64,000 nucleotides of DNA from contig NZ_FMUX01000011.1 of NCBI RefSeq assembly GCF_900101345.1, positions 141,835 through 205,834 of the forward strand, in the 5' to 3' direction. The stretch comes from Desulfoluna spongiiphila. Its GTDB lineage: Bacteria > Desulfobacterota > Desulfobacteria > Desulfobacterales > Desulfolunaceae. Position 1 is the first letter of the stretch. Each line of letters starts with the position of its first letter. The notes under the pieces are model-generated. The model was given only the letters and a program-made list of their open reading frames with translations, had not been told where the DNA came from and made no database searches. The position numbers and the translations under genes are program-made. Of the stretch, positions 48,289-58,000 are shown in pieces.

Positions 48289-51200
48289 ATGAAGCGTGCG
48301 ATGTTATCCTGGATTGCGGGTGCTGCTGCGCTCTTCATGTTCGCCCTGCCGGCCATGGCCGGTAAAACCAATGTGCTGATCCTGAATTCCTATGAAAACG
48401 GCTACGCGTGGTCCGACAAGATCGTTGAGGGGATCCGGGCCGTTTTTTCGGAGAGCGGCGTGTCCATCGAATTGCAGGTGGAGTACATGGACTCCAAGAG
48501 GTACCGGGGGGAAGCCGTGGAAGAGACCCTGCTGGCCCTGTACCGCCACAAGCTCACCTTTTTTCGCCCCGATATCGTCATCGCGTCGGACAACAACGCC
48601 TTCCGCTTCGCCGTCACCCACCGCCAGGCCCTCTTTCCGGAGGTGCCCCTCGTCTTCTGCGGGGTGAACAACTACACCCCGGAGCTGCTCCAGGGCCAGG
48701 CAAAGATCACGGGCGTGGCCGAGTCCGTGGATATCTCGGGCAACATCAACATCGCCCTCAAGCTCCACCCCACGCGCAACCGCATCGTGGTGATCACCGA
48801 CTCGTCGGCCACAGGGGTGGCGGTGAGCAGTGAGATCCGCAAGGCTTACCCCGACCGGGACCGCCAGCTTCGCATCGAATTCATCAACATGGCCAACCGG
48901 GACAACCTCTTTCAAACGGTGCGGCAGGCCACCGACGACACCATCTTCTTTTTCATCCCCCAGTACAGCGCAGGGGACGGCACCTTTTACGGCACCATGG
49001 GCGGCCGGATGGCAAGCGGGCGCCTCCACGGGGAGACCGCGGCCCACATGGCCCTGGAGATCCTCAGCGGCACTCCGGTCTCCGAGCTTCCCGTCTCCTT
49101 TGAAGCCCAATACAGCTGGATTTTCGACTACAATCAGCTGAAAAAATTCAACATCCCCATGTCAACCCTGCCGGACGAGGCGGAAATCCTCAACATGCCC
49201 CAGCCCTTCTACCGGCTGAACCGGGAACTTTTCTGGGTGCTCGTGGTCAGTTTTGCCACCCTCACCGTGGTTCTGGTCTTTCTGGTCATCAACATCATCA
49301 TGCGGCGCCGGGTGGAAGACGACCTGAAAGACCAGCTCTCCTTTCTGGAGATCTTCATGGAGACCGTGCCCATCCCCATCTACGTCAAGGACCTGGCCGG
49401 CCACTACCAGGGCGTGAACCGGGAGTTTGAAAAATGGTTCGGGGTCACCCGGTCCGAGATCCTGGGCCACACCGACGAGCTCTTCTACCCCGAGAAGGTC
49501 CCGCCCCTCTCCGATGAGAGCGACTCCCATTTAACGGCCGAAAACGGAATCCGGGTCTACCACTCCCGCATCTTCAAGCACGGCAGCGACAACCACCACG
49601 TCATTTTGCACAAGGCCACCTACCGCAACGCCAAAAACGAAATCTGCGGGCTCGTGGGCGCCATCCTGGACATCAACGACATGAAGCGGGCCCAGTCCGA
49701 CCTCCAGAAGGCCGAAGAGCGTTACCGCAGCATCTTCGAAAACGCCACCAAGGGGATCTTCCTTGCCGATCTTTCCGGGCGGATCCTAAATATCAACAAC
49801 GCCTTTGCCCAGATGCTCGGTTACTCAGGGCGCAAAGAGGCCCTGACCCACATCGACAAAATCGAAAACCACTACGCCACCGAAGATACCCGCAAAAAAC
49901 TGCGGGAGATGATCCGCATCGGAAACGACATCCAGGGCCTTGAGATCGAGTTTTTCACCATCACCGGCGAAAAGCGATGGGCCTCTTTAAACGCCACCCT
50001 GGTGAGAAACAAAAAAGGGGAGCTGGAGCACATCGAGGGCATCGGCGAGGACATCACCCAGAGAAAACAGGCGGAGATCGCCATGGAAGAGTCCAAGGAC
50101 AAGCTCCAGATCGTCCTGGACAACATCCCCCAGCTTGTCTACTGGCAGGACCCCTCCCTCACCTACGTGGGCGGAAACCGTTCCTTCAAGCTCTTCTACG
50201 GCCTGGACCCCGCCAAAAACGTGGATGTCACCTACACGGACCTTATGGCCGAGCCCGAGGACATCCGCACCTCCTGCGAGGTGGACCGCTCCGTCATCCA
50301 GTTCGGGACCCCGCGCTACCGTATCCGGCGCAACATCAAAAAGCTCAACGGCAAGGAGGTGTGCCTGGAGATCAACAAGATCCCCTTGAGCGACGAACAC
50401 GGCCACGTCTCAGGTATCCTGGGCACGGCCGAGGACATCACCAAAAAGGTGAACCTTGAAAAACAGCTCGTGCAGTCCCAGAAAATGGAGGCCCTGGGCA
50501 CCCTCTCCGGGGGCATCGCCCACGACTTCAACAACATCCTGACCTCCATCATCAACTCCACGGAGCTGGCCCTGGAGGATATCGACCCCGAGGCCATGGC
50601 CGCCGACGACCTGAGGCGGGTCCTCAAGGCCAGCTCCCGGGGCAGCGAGCTGGTCAACCGCATCCTGGCCTTCAGCCGCCCGTCCCGGGAGGAACACCAG
50701 ATCGTCAACGTCACCGACGTGGTGGGCGAGGCCCTCTCCCTGTTCCGCTCCACCATCCCGGGGAACATCGAGCTCAGCGAGGTCAAAAAGTGCTCCGAGT
50801 GCATCTGTCTGGCCGCTCCCACCCAGCTGCACCAGATCATCATGAACCTGTGCACCAACTCCTTTCACGCCATGAAAACCGGGGGAGGCACCATCACCGT
50901 CTCCGTGGCACCGGCCGAGGTGGACGAGCACCTGGCCGACCTGCTCAGCATCCAGCCCGGGGACTACTGCCGCATCACGGTCTCGGACAACGGCCCCGGC
51001 ATCCCTTCAGAGCTCATGGACAAGATCTTCGCCCCCTTCTTCACCACCAAGGAGAAAGGGGGGGGAACAGGCCTTGGCCTTGCCGTGGTTCATGGTATAC
51101 TCAAAGGGCACCGCGGAGGCATCCACGTCAGCAGCCTTCCCGGCATCGAGACAACCTTCGACATCTACCTGCCGAGGACGGAAAAACCCGATGTGCCCGC

Positions 51201-51609
51201 AGCCAAGCGTGCCGCACTGCCATCCTCCGGCAAGGGCACCATCTTGTTTGTGGAGGACGACGAAGAGCAGCAGCAGACGGTTCCCCGGGTCCTGGAGCGC
51301 CTGGGATACCAGGTGCTGGTGGCCGGTGACGCCGCCATGGCCCTTGCCATGGTCACCGCCCAGACCGAGGCCATCGACCTGGTCATCACCGACTTTGACA
51401 TGCCCGGCGACAACGGCTTTGTCCTGGCTGCCAAGCTCTGCAACATCGCCCCTGCCTGCCCCGTCATCATTGTCTCGGGCCGCCAGAAAAGCCTTTCCAT
51501 GGATCGCACGGACAACGTCCGAAGCGTCCTGATCAAACCCTACAACCGCCAGAGCCTGTCCGAGGCCATCAACACCGTCCTGCACCAGGAGCCCAAGGAG
51601 ATCCCATGA
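48289..51609 (+). CDS. Hybrid sensor histidine kinase with ABC-type periplasmic sensor and PAS domains
   Basis: This 1106-aa protein has a signal peptide (about 1-24) and a periplasmic binding-protein-like domain (about 28-300). These are followed by a membrane segment (about 314-338), three PAS domains (about 349-470, 477-600, 605-725), a HisKA/HATPase kinase with His745 in GGIAHDFNN, and a receiver with Asp1035. The sensor likely reads a small solute, perhaps a carboxylate or lactate-related compound. ATG 48289 has GGA spacing better than ATG 48283. Its stop overlaps the regulator start (ATGA), so the two are one signalling unit. Confidence 0.93.
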   Translation: MKRAMLSWIAGAAALFMFALPAMAGKTNVLILNSYENGYAWSDKIVEGIRAVFSESGVSIELQVEYMDSKRYRGEAVEETLLALYRHKLTFFRPDIVIASDNNAFRFAVTHRQALFPEVPLVFCGVNNYTPELLQGQAKITGVAESVDISGNINIALKLHPTRNRIVVITDSSATGVAVSSEIRKAYPDRDRQLRIEFINMANRDNLFQTVRQATDDTIFFFIPQYSAGDGTFYGTMGGRMASGRLHGETAAHMALEILSGTPVSELPVSFEAQYSWIFDYNQLKKFNIPMSTLPDEAEILNMPQPFYRLNRELFWVLVVSFATLTVVLVFLVINIIMRRRVEDDLKDQLSFLEIFMETVPIPIYVKDLAGHYQGVNREFEKWFGVTRSEILGHTDELFYPEKVPPLSDESDSHLTAENGIRVYHSRIFKHGSDNHHVILHKATYRNAKNEICGLVGAILDINDMKRAQSDLQKAEERYRSIFENATKGIFLADLSGRILNINNAFAQMLGYSGRKEALTHIDKIENHYATEDTRKKLREMIRIGNDIQGLEIEFFTITGEKRWASLNATLVRNKKGELEHIEGIGEDITQRKQAEIAMEESKDKLQIVLDNIPQLVYWQDPSLTYVGGNRSFKLFYGLDPAKNVDVTYTDLMAEPEDIRTSCEVDRSVIQFGTPRYRIRRNIKKLNGKEVCLEINKIPLSDEHGHVSGILGTAEDITKKVNLEKQLVQSQKMEALGTLSGGIAHDFNNILTSIINSTELALEDIDPEAMAADDLRRVLKASSRGSELVNRILAFSRPSREEHQIVNVTDVVGEALSLFRSTIPGNIELSEVKKCSECICLAAPTQLHQIIMNLCTNSFHAMKTGGGTITVSVAPAEVDEHLADLLSIQPGDYCRITVSDNGPGIPSELMDKIFAPFFTTKEKGGGTGLGLAVVHGILKGHRGGIHVSSLPGIETTFDIYLPRTEKPDVPAAKRAALPSSGKGTILFVEDDEEQQQTVPRVLERLGYQVLVAGDAAMALAMVTAQTEAIDLVITDFDMPGDNGFVLAAKLCNIAPACPVIIVSGRQKSLSMDRTDNVRSVLIKPYNRQSLSEAINTVLHQEPKEIP

Positions 51610-53060
51610 CCACCACCATCCTCATCATCGACGACGACATCGAGTTCTGTGAAACCATGGAAAGCCTCGTGGGGAGGATGGACCACCGCTGCGTCACCGC
51701 CCACACCCTCAAGGAGGGCTCGGACTTCCTTGCCGGAAACGAGGTGGACGTGGTCTTCCTCGACGTGCGCCTCCCCGACGGCAACGGCCTCACGGCCCTT
51801 CCCCTCATCAAGAAAGCCCCTTCCGAGCCCGAGGTGATCATCTTGACCGGCCAGGGCGACCCGGACGGTGCCGAGCTGGCCATCCAGGGCGGGGTCTGGG
51901 ACTACCTGGTCAAGCCCACCTCCATCAAGCAGACCCGCCTGAGCCTCTCAAGGGCCCTTAAGTACCGGGAGGAGAAACAGGCCGAGACCCCGGTGGCCCT
52001 GAACCTGGACAACATCATCGGGGTGAGCCCTTCCATGCGCAAATGCTTTGACCTGGTGGCCAAGGCCGCCGTCTCCAACTCCCAGGTGCTCATCACCGGG
52101 GAGACGGGCACGGGCAAAGAGCTCTTCGCCCGGACCATCCACGAAAACAGCCCCCGGGCCGGGCACAACTTTGTCATCGTGGACTGCGCCTCCCTCACCG
52201 AGACCCTCTTGGAAAGCACCCTCTTCGGACACCGCAAAGGGGCCTTCACCGGCGCGGACGCCGACCGCACCGGCCTGGTGAAGGTGGCCGACGGCGGAAC
52301 CCTCTTCCTAGACGAGGTGGGGGACATGCCCCTGTCCATCCAGCGCTCCTTTCTGCGGGTGCTCCAGGAAAAGCGCTTCCGCCCCGTGGGCCAGACCCAG
52401 GAGGTGACCAGCAACTTCCGGCTCATCGCCGCCACCAACCGCAACCTGGAAGAGATGGTGGAAAAAGGCCAGTTCCGCCGCGACCTCCTCTTCCGCCTCT
52501 GGGCCGTCCACCTGGAGCTGCCCCCTTTAAGGGACCGAAAAGGGGACATCAAGCGCCTGGCCATGTTCTTTGTGGACCACCTCTGCGAAGAGTACGGGGT
52601 TCCCAACAAAGGCTTTGACGCCGAATTCTTCGAGACCCTCTCCGCCTACAAATGGCCCGGCAACATCCGGGAGCTCTTCAACGTCCTGGAGATGGCCTTC
52701 ATCAACTCGGGACGCACCAGCACCCTTTATGCCATGGACCTTCCCAGCAACATCCGCATCAAGGTGGCCAAAGCCACCCTCAGCCGGGAGTCGGCGAGCA
52801 CCGCCGCCCCCGCTGCGGGGGACGCCAACCCCCCGGTGAGCCGCATCCTTTCGGAGACCGAGGCGGAGGTGAGCCGCCGCTTCGGAAGCCGCATCCCGGA
52901 GATCAAGGAGTTCAAGGGCGTCATGGAAGAGCAGTACCTGAAGGAACTCATCCGCCACACCGGGGGCAACGCAAAAAAAATCATGCAGATCTCCGGGCTC
53001 TCCAAGTCCCATTTTTACACCCTCCTTAAAAAAAAGGAGATCTCCATCTCTTCGGATTAG
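51606..53060 (+). CDS. Sigma-54-dependent response regulator (NtrC family)
   Basis: This 484-aa protein has a receiver (phospho-acceptor Asp53 in FLDVRLPDG), an AAA+ domain with Walker A GETGTGKE (165-172), the sigma-54 contact loop GAFTGA (212-217) and Walker B/sensor motifs, and a C-terminal Fis-type helix-turn-helix (GGNAKKIMQISGLSKSHFYTL). It should activate sigma-54 promoters on phosphorylation by the adjacent hybrid kinase. Likely targets are lldP and the site at 53394. Analogous pairs control lactate oxidation operons in Desulfovibrio. Confidence 0.95.
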   Translation: MTTTILIIDDDIEFCETMESLVGRMDHRCVTAHTLKEGSDFLAGNEVDVVFLDVRLPDGNGLTALPLIKKAPSEPEVIILTGQGDPDGAELAIQGGVWDYLVKPTSIKQTRLSLSRALKYREEKQAETPVALNLDNIIGVSPSMRKCFDLVAKAAVSNSQVLITGETGTGKELFARTIHENSPRAGHNFVIVDCASLTETLLESTLFGHRKGAFTGADADRTGLVKVADGGTLFLDEVGDMPLSIQRSFLRVLQEKRFRPVGQTQEVTSNFRLIAATNRNLEEMVEKGQFRRDLLFRLWAVHLELPPLRDRKGDIKRLAMFFVDHLCEEYGVPNKGFDAEFFETLSAYKWPGNIRELFNVLEMAFINSGRTSTLYAMDLPSNIRIKVAKATLSRESASTAAPAAGDANPPVSRILSETEAEVSRRFGSRIPEIKEFKGVMEEQYLKELIRHTGGNAKKIMQISGLSKSHFYTLLKKKEISISSD

Positions 53061-53393
53061 GGCCTCCAGGCCCGGTCCTGAAGCGCGCAAGGCCCCTTGA
53101 GCACCCTTTGTCCCCGGAGTCGGCCCGGGGTGCCATCCTCCATGGGGCCCCACACGGCTTTCGGGTTCCGCTTTGCCCTGGCGTGCTCTGAGAGCACCGC
53201 CGATACAGGGTTTACAAAGATCGGTGCCAGCAGAAAAACCGCCGTTTTCCCTTCGGACGGAGTTCTGTATTTCGGACTTTCGGTCCTATTTTTCATAAGA
53301 TGAGGGAAAAACCGGCCCTGCTTTTCCGGCGTATGGGAACCCCCATACTCCCAATACCTTACCAATCAAACCGTTACATTTTTCTATTGTATA

Positions 53394-53409
53394 TGGCACA
53401 ATATTTGTA
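53394..53409 (+). promoter_or_regulatory. Sigma-54 promoter candidate downstream of the NtrC gene
   Basis: TGGCAC, AATAT, TTGTA: GG and GT are 10 nt apart, a near-perfect -24 box and a -12 box with GT for GC. Expected transcript start near 53420. No ORF follows within 500 nt. Confidence 0.5.
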
Positions 53410-53490
53410 TATTAAAAGAAGCAACCTGTTAGATTCTCTTTCTCCTGCTGGGTTTAACAGTGTTACACAGAAATACTCCAAAACTGCGTC

Positions 53491-53524
53491 TGATGCGGGG
53501 GTCCCGTCCGGGACCCCCGCATCA
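53491..53524 (+). terminator. Perfect GC hairpin (terminator-like)
   Basis: TGATGCGGGGGTCCCG pairs with its exact complement across a 2-nt loop. It is followed by ATCTCTCTGTT, a poor T run. It lies 431 nt after the regulator stop. Confidence 0.55.
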
Positions 53525-53756
53525 ATCTCTCTGTTCAACACCCCATGCGCAGCGTCCCAAACCCTCAGCCGTCATCTTTGTGCAACACCACCGAAAGGCG
53601 CATCTTCCGCGGCACCGCCGCATTCCACTTTGCCGCCCGACGAGCACGGCTGGACCCATGAACCAGAGAATAAGGCCCCTTCACGGAGCCAGAGACCATA
53701 GCACCAGAAAACCACGACCTTCGACTTCCGTGGGTTCCCTTCAGCCGGGGAACCTG

Positions 53757-53814
53757 AAGCCCGGCATCTCCCTTCGGCCCATCCCCTTGGCGTCCAGCGG
53801 TTGATGCCGGGCTT
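53757..53814 (+). terminator. Hairpin before the Dabb gene
   Basis: AAGCCCGGCATC (53757-53768) pairs with GATGCCGGGCTT (53803-53814), 12 bp perfect with a 34-nt loop. No strong T run follows. Confidence 0.45.
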
Positions 53815-53926
53815 CATCATTTCAGTGCCAGAGGAACCGTACCCCACGGATCGTGACCAGGCGAAAATGGTACATACGCCCAATCAGCCGGGGAAAATGC
53901 CCCGCTTTTTATTGACAGGAGGAACC

Positions 53927-54229
53927 ATGCTCAAACACATTGTGATGCTCAAGCTCAAAGAGGAAGCCAAAGGGGCCAGCGCCGCAGAAAACGCCGAAAA
54001 GCTTAAAACCATGCTCGACGCCCTGGTGGGCAGGATCGATGAGATCCGGGCCTTTGAAGTGGGCGTCAACATCTTCTCCGGAAGCCAGACCGCCCACCTC
54101 TGCCTCTACTCCGAATTCGACGATGAAGAGGCCCTCAACCGCTACGCCAACCACCCCGAACACCAGCGGGTCGTGGCCTTCATCCAGCAGGTGATGAGCG
54201 AGCGCCGGGTGGTGGATTACCACGTCTGA
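53927..54229 (+). CDS. Dabb-family (stress-responsive alpha/beta barrel) protein
   Basis: This 100-aa protein begins MLKHIVMLKLKEEA and shows the dimeric alpha+beta barrel pattern (FEVGVNIF, LCLYSEFDDEEALNRY, HPEHQRVVAFI). The function of most Dabb proteins is unknown; some bind small aromatic or polyketide ligands. AGGAGG lies 4 nt before the ATG; upstream in-frame residues come from the leader region. It is downstream of the putative sigma-54 transcript and may be its coding part. Confidence 0.88.
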   Translation: MLKHIVMLKLKEEAKGASAAENAEKLKTMLDALVGRIDEIRAFEVGVNIFSGSQTAHLCLYSEFDDEEALNRYANHPEHQRVVAFIQQVMSERRVVDYHV

Positions 54230-54283
54230 TCCCTCCCCCTTCTTCCTGACACACCGGGGCTCAAAGGAAAAAAGCCAAACGAT

Positions 54284-54445
54284 ACCTCCGGCGGCCAGGG
54301 GATGATCCCCTGGGCCCCAGAATGTGAATCATCTCGCCCCTCGTTCCTCGGGGCGAGATGATTCACGAAGGATTCCGTAAACCCCAGGAAAAACCTGTTT
54401 AGCAACCTTTTTAAAAGGTTGGCCCCCGGCAGGGCCGCCGGAGGC
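54284..54445 (+). repeat. SIR repeat, long form with perfect H2
   Basis: The left end is ACCTCCGGCGGC (54284-54295, one change), with H1 CCAGGGG/CCCCTGG. H2 has a perfect 17-bp stem (54324-54340 with 54350-54366) closing the 9-nt loop TCGTTCCTC. Right end GCCGCCGGAGGC (54434-54445). It lies 55 nt after the Dabb stop, in the same orientation. Confidence 0.9.
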
Positions 54446-54558
54446 TTTTCCGGTGGCATGCCCTGCGCCCCACCCGTTGATTCCCTTTTTTTTCAGCTTT
54501 TGCTGCGCACGCAAAACCCCCGCCCCCCAAGGGTCACCAGAGAATTATCCCATCATTT

Positions 54559-54573
54559 TGTTGCAGTGCAACA
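54559..54573. promoter_or_regulatory. Palindromic operator candidate upstream of the phasin gene
   Basis: TGTTGCA-G-TGCAACA is a perfect 15-nt palindrome, 10 nt before the -35 box. TGCA-rich palindromes of this kind are bound by PhaR-type regulators of phasin genes in other Proteobacteria; no such regulator is in the window. Confidence 0.5.
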
Positions 54574-54582
54574 TTTTTATTC

Positions 54583-54610
54583 TTGACATGATTTCTGGTT
54601 GCATTACATT
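54583..54610 (+). promoter_or_regulatory. Sigma-70-type promoter of the phasin gene
   Basis: TTGACA (54583-54588), 16-nt spacer, TACATT (54605-54610), 88 nt before the ATG. Confidence 0.6.
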
Positions 54611-54697
54611 GTTTATCGAAACAATACAAAGACGTTACCGATCACACATACCCCAAGTTATCCATCCCTAATCCATCCATTATAACGGAGGTGCAGC

Positions 54698-54967
54698 ATG
54701 AGCGAAGCCACCAGTTTTATCCGGAAGGCTTATGAATTCAACAAAAACGGTTTTGAAAATGCCTACAATGCCATGGGGTCCTTCCAGGAGCAGGCGGAAG
54801 AGGTCACCCTCCGCCTCATCGGCGACAACCCCCTGTTCCCCGAGCCCGCCAAAAAGATCGTAAAAAGCGGTTTTGATGCCTGCAAGCAGGGCCGCGAGTC
54901 CTTCAAGGGCCAGGTCACCAAAAGCCAGAAGGCCTTCGAGGACCTGCTCACCACGGCCAACCTCTGA
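54698..54967 (+). CDS. Phasin-like protein (89 aa)
   Basis: This all-helical, amphipathic protein (MSEATSFIRKAYEFN start; SFKGQVTKSQKAFEDLL end) has the size and Phe-rich pattern of small phasins. Such proteins coat polyhydroxyalkanoate granules or similar surfaces. GGAGGTGC precedes the ATG. No PHA synthase is in the window, so the partner is elsewhere or the protein has another role. It ends 40 nt before a bidirectional terminator facing PFOR. Confidence 0.72.
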   Translation: MSEATSFIRKAYEFNKNGFENAYNAMGSFQEQAEEVTLRLIGDNPLFPEPAKKIVKSGFDACKQGRESFKGQVTKSQKAFEDLLTTANL

Positions 54968-55007
54968 TGCGTTGATCCTTTTTTAGCCGGCCCTTTTCCG
55001 CCCAAAC

Positions 55008-55051
55008 AAAAAAAGCCGCCTTCCCGGAATTCGGGAGGGCGGCTTTTTTTT
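55008..55051. terminator. Bidirectional terminator between phasin and PFOR genes
   Basis: GCCGCCTTCCCG (55015-55026) pairs with CGGGAGGGCGGC (55031-55042) with one G-T pair; A run on the left and T run on the right. Confidence 0.92.
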
Positions 55052-55055
55052 ATTC

Positions 55056-55079
55056 AAAGCGCATCGGATGATGCGCTTT
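55056..55079 (-). terminator. Second small hairpin at the PFOR 3' end
   Basis: AAAGCGCATC (55056-55065) pairs with GATGCGCTTT (55070-55079) around a 4-nt loop, 19 nt after the PFOR stop on the minus strand. It likely acts with the neighbouring terminator. Confidence 0.65.
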
Positions 55080-55097
55080 TTTTACGCGGTGTTCGTC

Positions 55098-58000
55098 TTA
55101 CTTGGCGTCCATGTCGCGATCGGCGAGGTGCTTGTACATCTCGTACTTTTTGACCATGTCCTCTTCGATCTTGGCGCGAAGGGTCTTGGACTCTTCGGGG
55201 AAGCTCTTTTCCAGAGCGGCGTAACGGTTCTCACCGCCCAGGAACTCCTGGATGGTGCCGTTGGGCGCCTTGGACTCGAGGATGAAGGGGTTCTTGCCCT
55301 CTTCCGCAAGGAGGGGGTTGAACCTGTAGAGGGGCCAGTAGCCACACTCAACAGCCAGCTTGGACTCTTCCTGGGTTTTGCCCATGCCTTTTTTGATGCC
55401 GTGGTTGATGCACGGAGCATACGCGATCACCAGTGAGGGACCGGGGTAGGCTTCGGCTTCCAGCAGGGCTTTGAGGGTCTGCTGCTTGTTGGCACCCATG
55501 GAGATGTAGGCCACATAGACGTAGCCGTAGCTCATGGCGATGGCGCCGAGGTCTTTTTTGGAGACCTTCTTGCCGGAAGCGGCAAACTTGGCGATGGAAC
55601 CGGTGGGGGTGGCCTTGGAGCACTGACCGCCGGTGTTGGAGTAGACTTCGGTATCCATCACGAAGATGTTGATGTCTTCCCCGGAAGCCAGGACGTGATC
55701 CACGCCGCCGAATCCGATGTCGTATGCCCAGCCGTCCCCACCGAAGACCCAGAAGGACTTCTTGGTGAAGAGGTCGGCCTGTGCCGCGATCTCGTCGATC
55801 AGTTCGTTTTCGAGGGGCTCGACAACGAGGAGGGCTTCCATGGTCTGGCCGGCTCGCTTGGAACCTTCGGCATCGTCCATGTTCTCTACCCACTCGCCCA
55901 TGGCGGCCTTGAGCTCTTCGGAGATCTCAAGTTCCATGGCGGCAACGATCTGGTTCTTCAGGGCGTTGCGGCGATGGGTAATGGCCACCTGCTTGCCGTA
56001 ACCAAACTCTGCAGCGTCCTCAAAGAGGGAGTTGCCCCAGGTGGGACCGAAACCGTCTTTGTTGACACAGTAGGGTGAAGAGGGAGCCGAAGCAGCCCAG
56101 ATGGAGGAGCACCCGGTGGCGTTGGCCACAAACATGCGGTCCCCGAAGAGCTGGGTGATGAGCTTGACGTAGGGTGTCTCGCCACAACCGGCGCACGCAC
56201 CGGAGAACTCGAGGAGGGGTTTCTGGAGCTGGCTGCCCTTGACGCTGGTCTTGGGCATGACCTCATCCTTGAACTCAATGGTCTCGGAGAACTCGTGGTT
56301 GGGCACCTCAACGGCGGTCTGGGTCGCCAGGGGCTTCATGACCAGGGCAGGCGTCTTGGCAGGGCAGATATCGGCGCAGTTGCCGCAACCCAGACAGTCC
56401 AGGGTGTTGACCTGGATACGGAACTTGAACTTCTCTTTGAGTTCCTTGCCCATGGCAGGCAGGGTGGTGAACCCTTCGGGAGCGCCTTCCAGCTCTTCAT
56501 CCGTGGCCAGAACAGGCAGGATGGAGGCGTGGGGGCAAACAAAGGAGCACTGGTTGCACTGGATGCAGTTTTCAGCGATCCACTCGGGAACCTCGATGGC
56601 CACGCCGCGTTTTTCGTACTGGCTGGTGGCAACGGGGAAGATGCCGTCGGGCTCGAAGGCGCTGACGGGCAGGGTGTCCCCTTTCTGGGCCAGGATGGGC
56701 TTCATCACCTCGGTGACGAACTCGGGCAGGTCGGCCTGGGCGGGCTTCTCAAGCTCGGCTTCGGCCCATGCTTCGGGAACAGCCACTTCCACGAGCTTGT
56801 CCATGGCCTGATCCACGGCTTCGATGTTCATGTTGACGATCTTGTCGCCCTTCTTGCCGTAGGTCTTTTTGATGTCGTCCTTGAGGTAGGCGATGGCCTC
56901 ATCAATGGGAAGCACGTTGGCCAGCTTGAAGAAGGCAGTCTGCATGACCATGTTGATGCGGTTGCGCAGGCCCACTTCACCGGCAATCTTCACCGCGTCG
57001 ATGGTGTAGAATTTGATCTTCTTGGTAGCCAGGGTGCGCTTCATGCTGCCGGGGAGACGGGCGTCCATCTCATCGGCGCTCCAGGAGGAGTTGAGCACAA
57101 AGGTGCCGCCTTCTTTGATCCCTTCCAGCACATCGTACTGGTTCACATAGGCAGGCACGTGGCAGCCCACGTAATCGGGGGCAGTGACCAGGTAGGTGGA
57201 GCGGATGGGCGTGTCACCGAAACGCAGGTGAGACACGGTGATACCGCCGGACTTCTTGGAGTCGTAGGAGAAGTAACCCTGGGCGAACTTCTCGGTGTTG
57301 TCACCGATGATCTTGATGGCACTCTTGTTGGCGCCGACGGTGCCGTCGGAACCAAGGCCCCAGAACTTGGTCTGGACTGTGCCTTCGGCATCGGGGTGAA
57401 TCTCGTCCACCACGTCAAGGGAGGTGTAGGAGACGTCGTCCTTGATGCCCACGGTGAAGTGGTTCTTGGGAGAGGTGGCCTTCATGTTGTCGTAGACGGC
57501 CTTCACCATGGAGGGGGTGAACTCCTTGGAACCGAGGCCGTAACGACCGGCGGTGATCTGGGGAGTCAGGACGTTGCTCTCCATGAAAGCGGTGCAGACG
57601 TCGAGGTAGAGGGGATCGCCGATGGCGCCGCGCTCTTTGGTACGGTCCAGAACGGTGATGCGGTCGCAGGTAGCGGGCAGCACGTTGAGGAAGGCTTCCA
57701 CAACAAAGGGACGGTAGAGGCGGACCTTGATCAGGCCGATGCGCTCGCCCTGTGCCGTGAGGTGCTCGATGGTCTCTTCGATGGTCTCGCAGGAGGAGCC
57801 CATGGCCACGATGACGCGCTCGGCTTCGGGGTGACCCACGTAGTCGAAGGGACGGTACCTGCGGCCGGTGGCCTCGTACACCTTGTCCATGTAATCGGTG
57901 ACGATGGAGGGGATGGCATCGTAGTAGAGGTTGGCGGCTTCGCAACCCTGGAAGTAGATGTCTGGGTTCTGGGCGGTACCGCGGATCTCGGGGTGCTCGG

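Larger units (their letters stand above)
53420..53814 (+). ncRNA. Putative sigma-54-driven non-coding RNA
   Basis: The region from the predicted start to the next gene has no credible ORF. It contains two hairpins: a 16-bp perfect stem (53491-53506 with 53509-53524) and a 12-bp stem (53757-53768 with 53803-53814). Either could end a short (about 105 nt) or longer (about 395 nt) RNA. It may also be the leader of the Dabb gene. This is inference. Confidence 0.35.

Noticed and set aside
53097..53804. Several ORFs of 60-130 codons between the regulator and Dabb genes
   Set aside because: They overlap each other on different frames, lack ribosome sites and cover the two hairpins.
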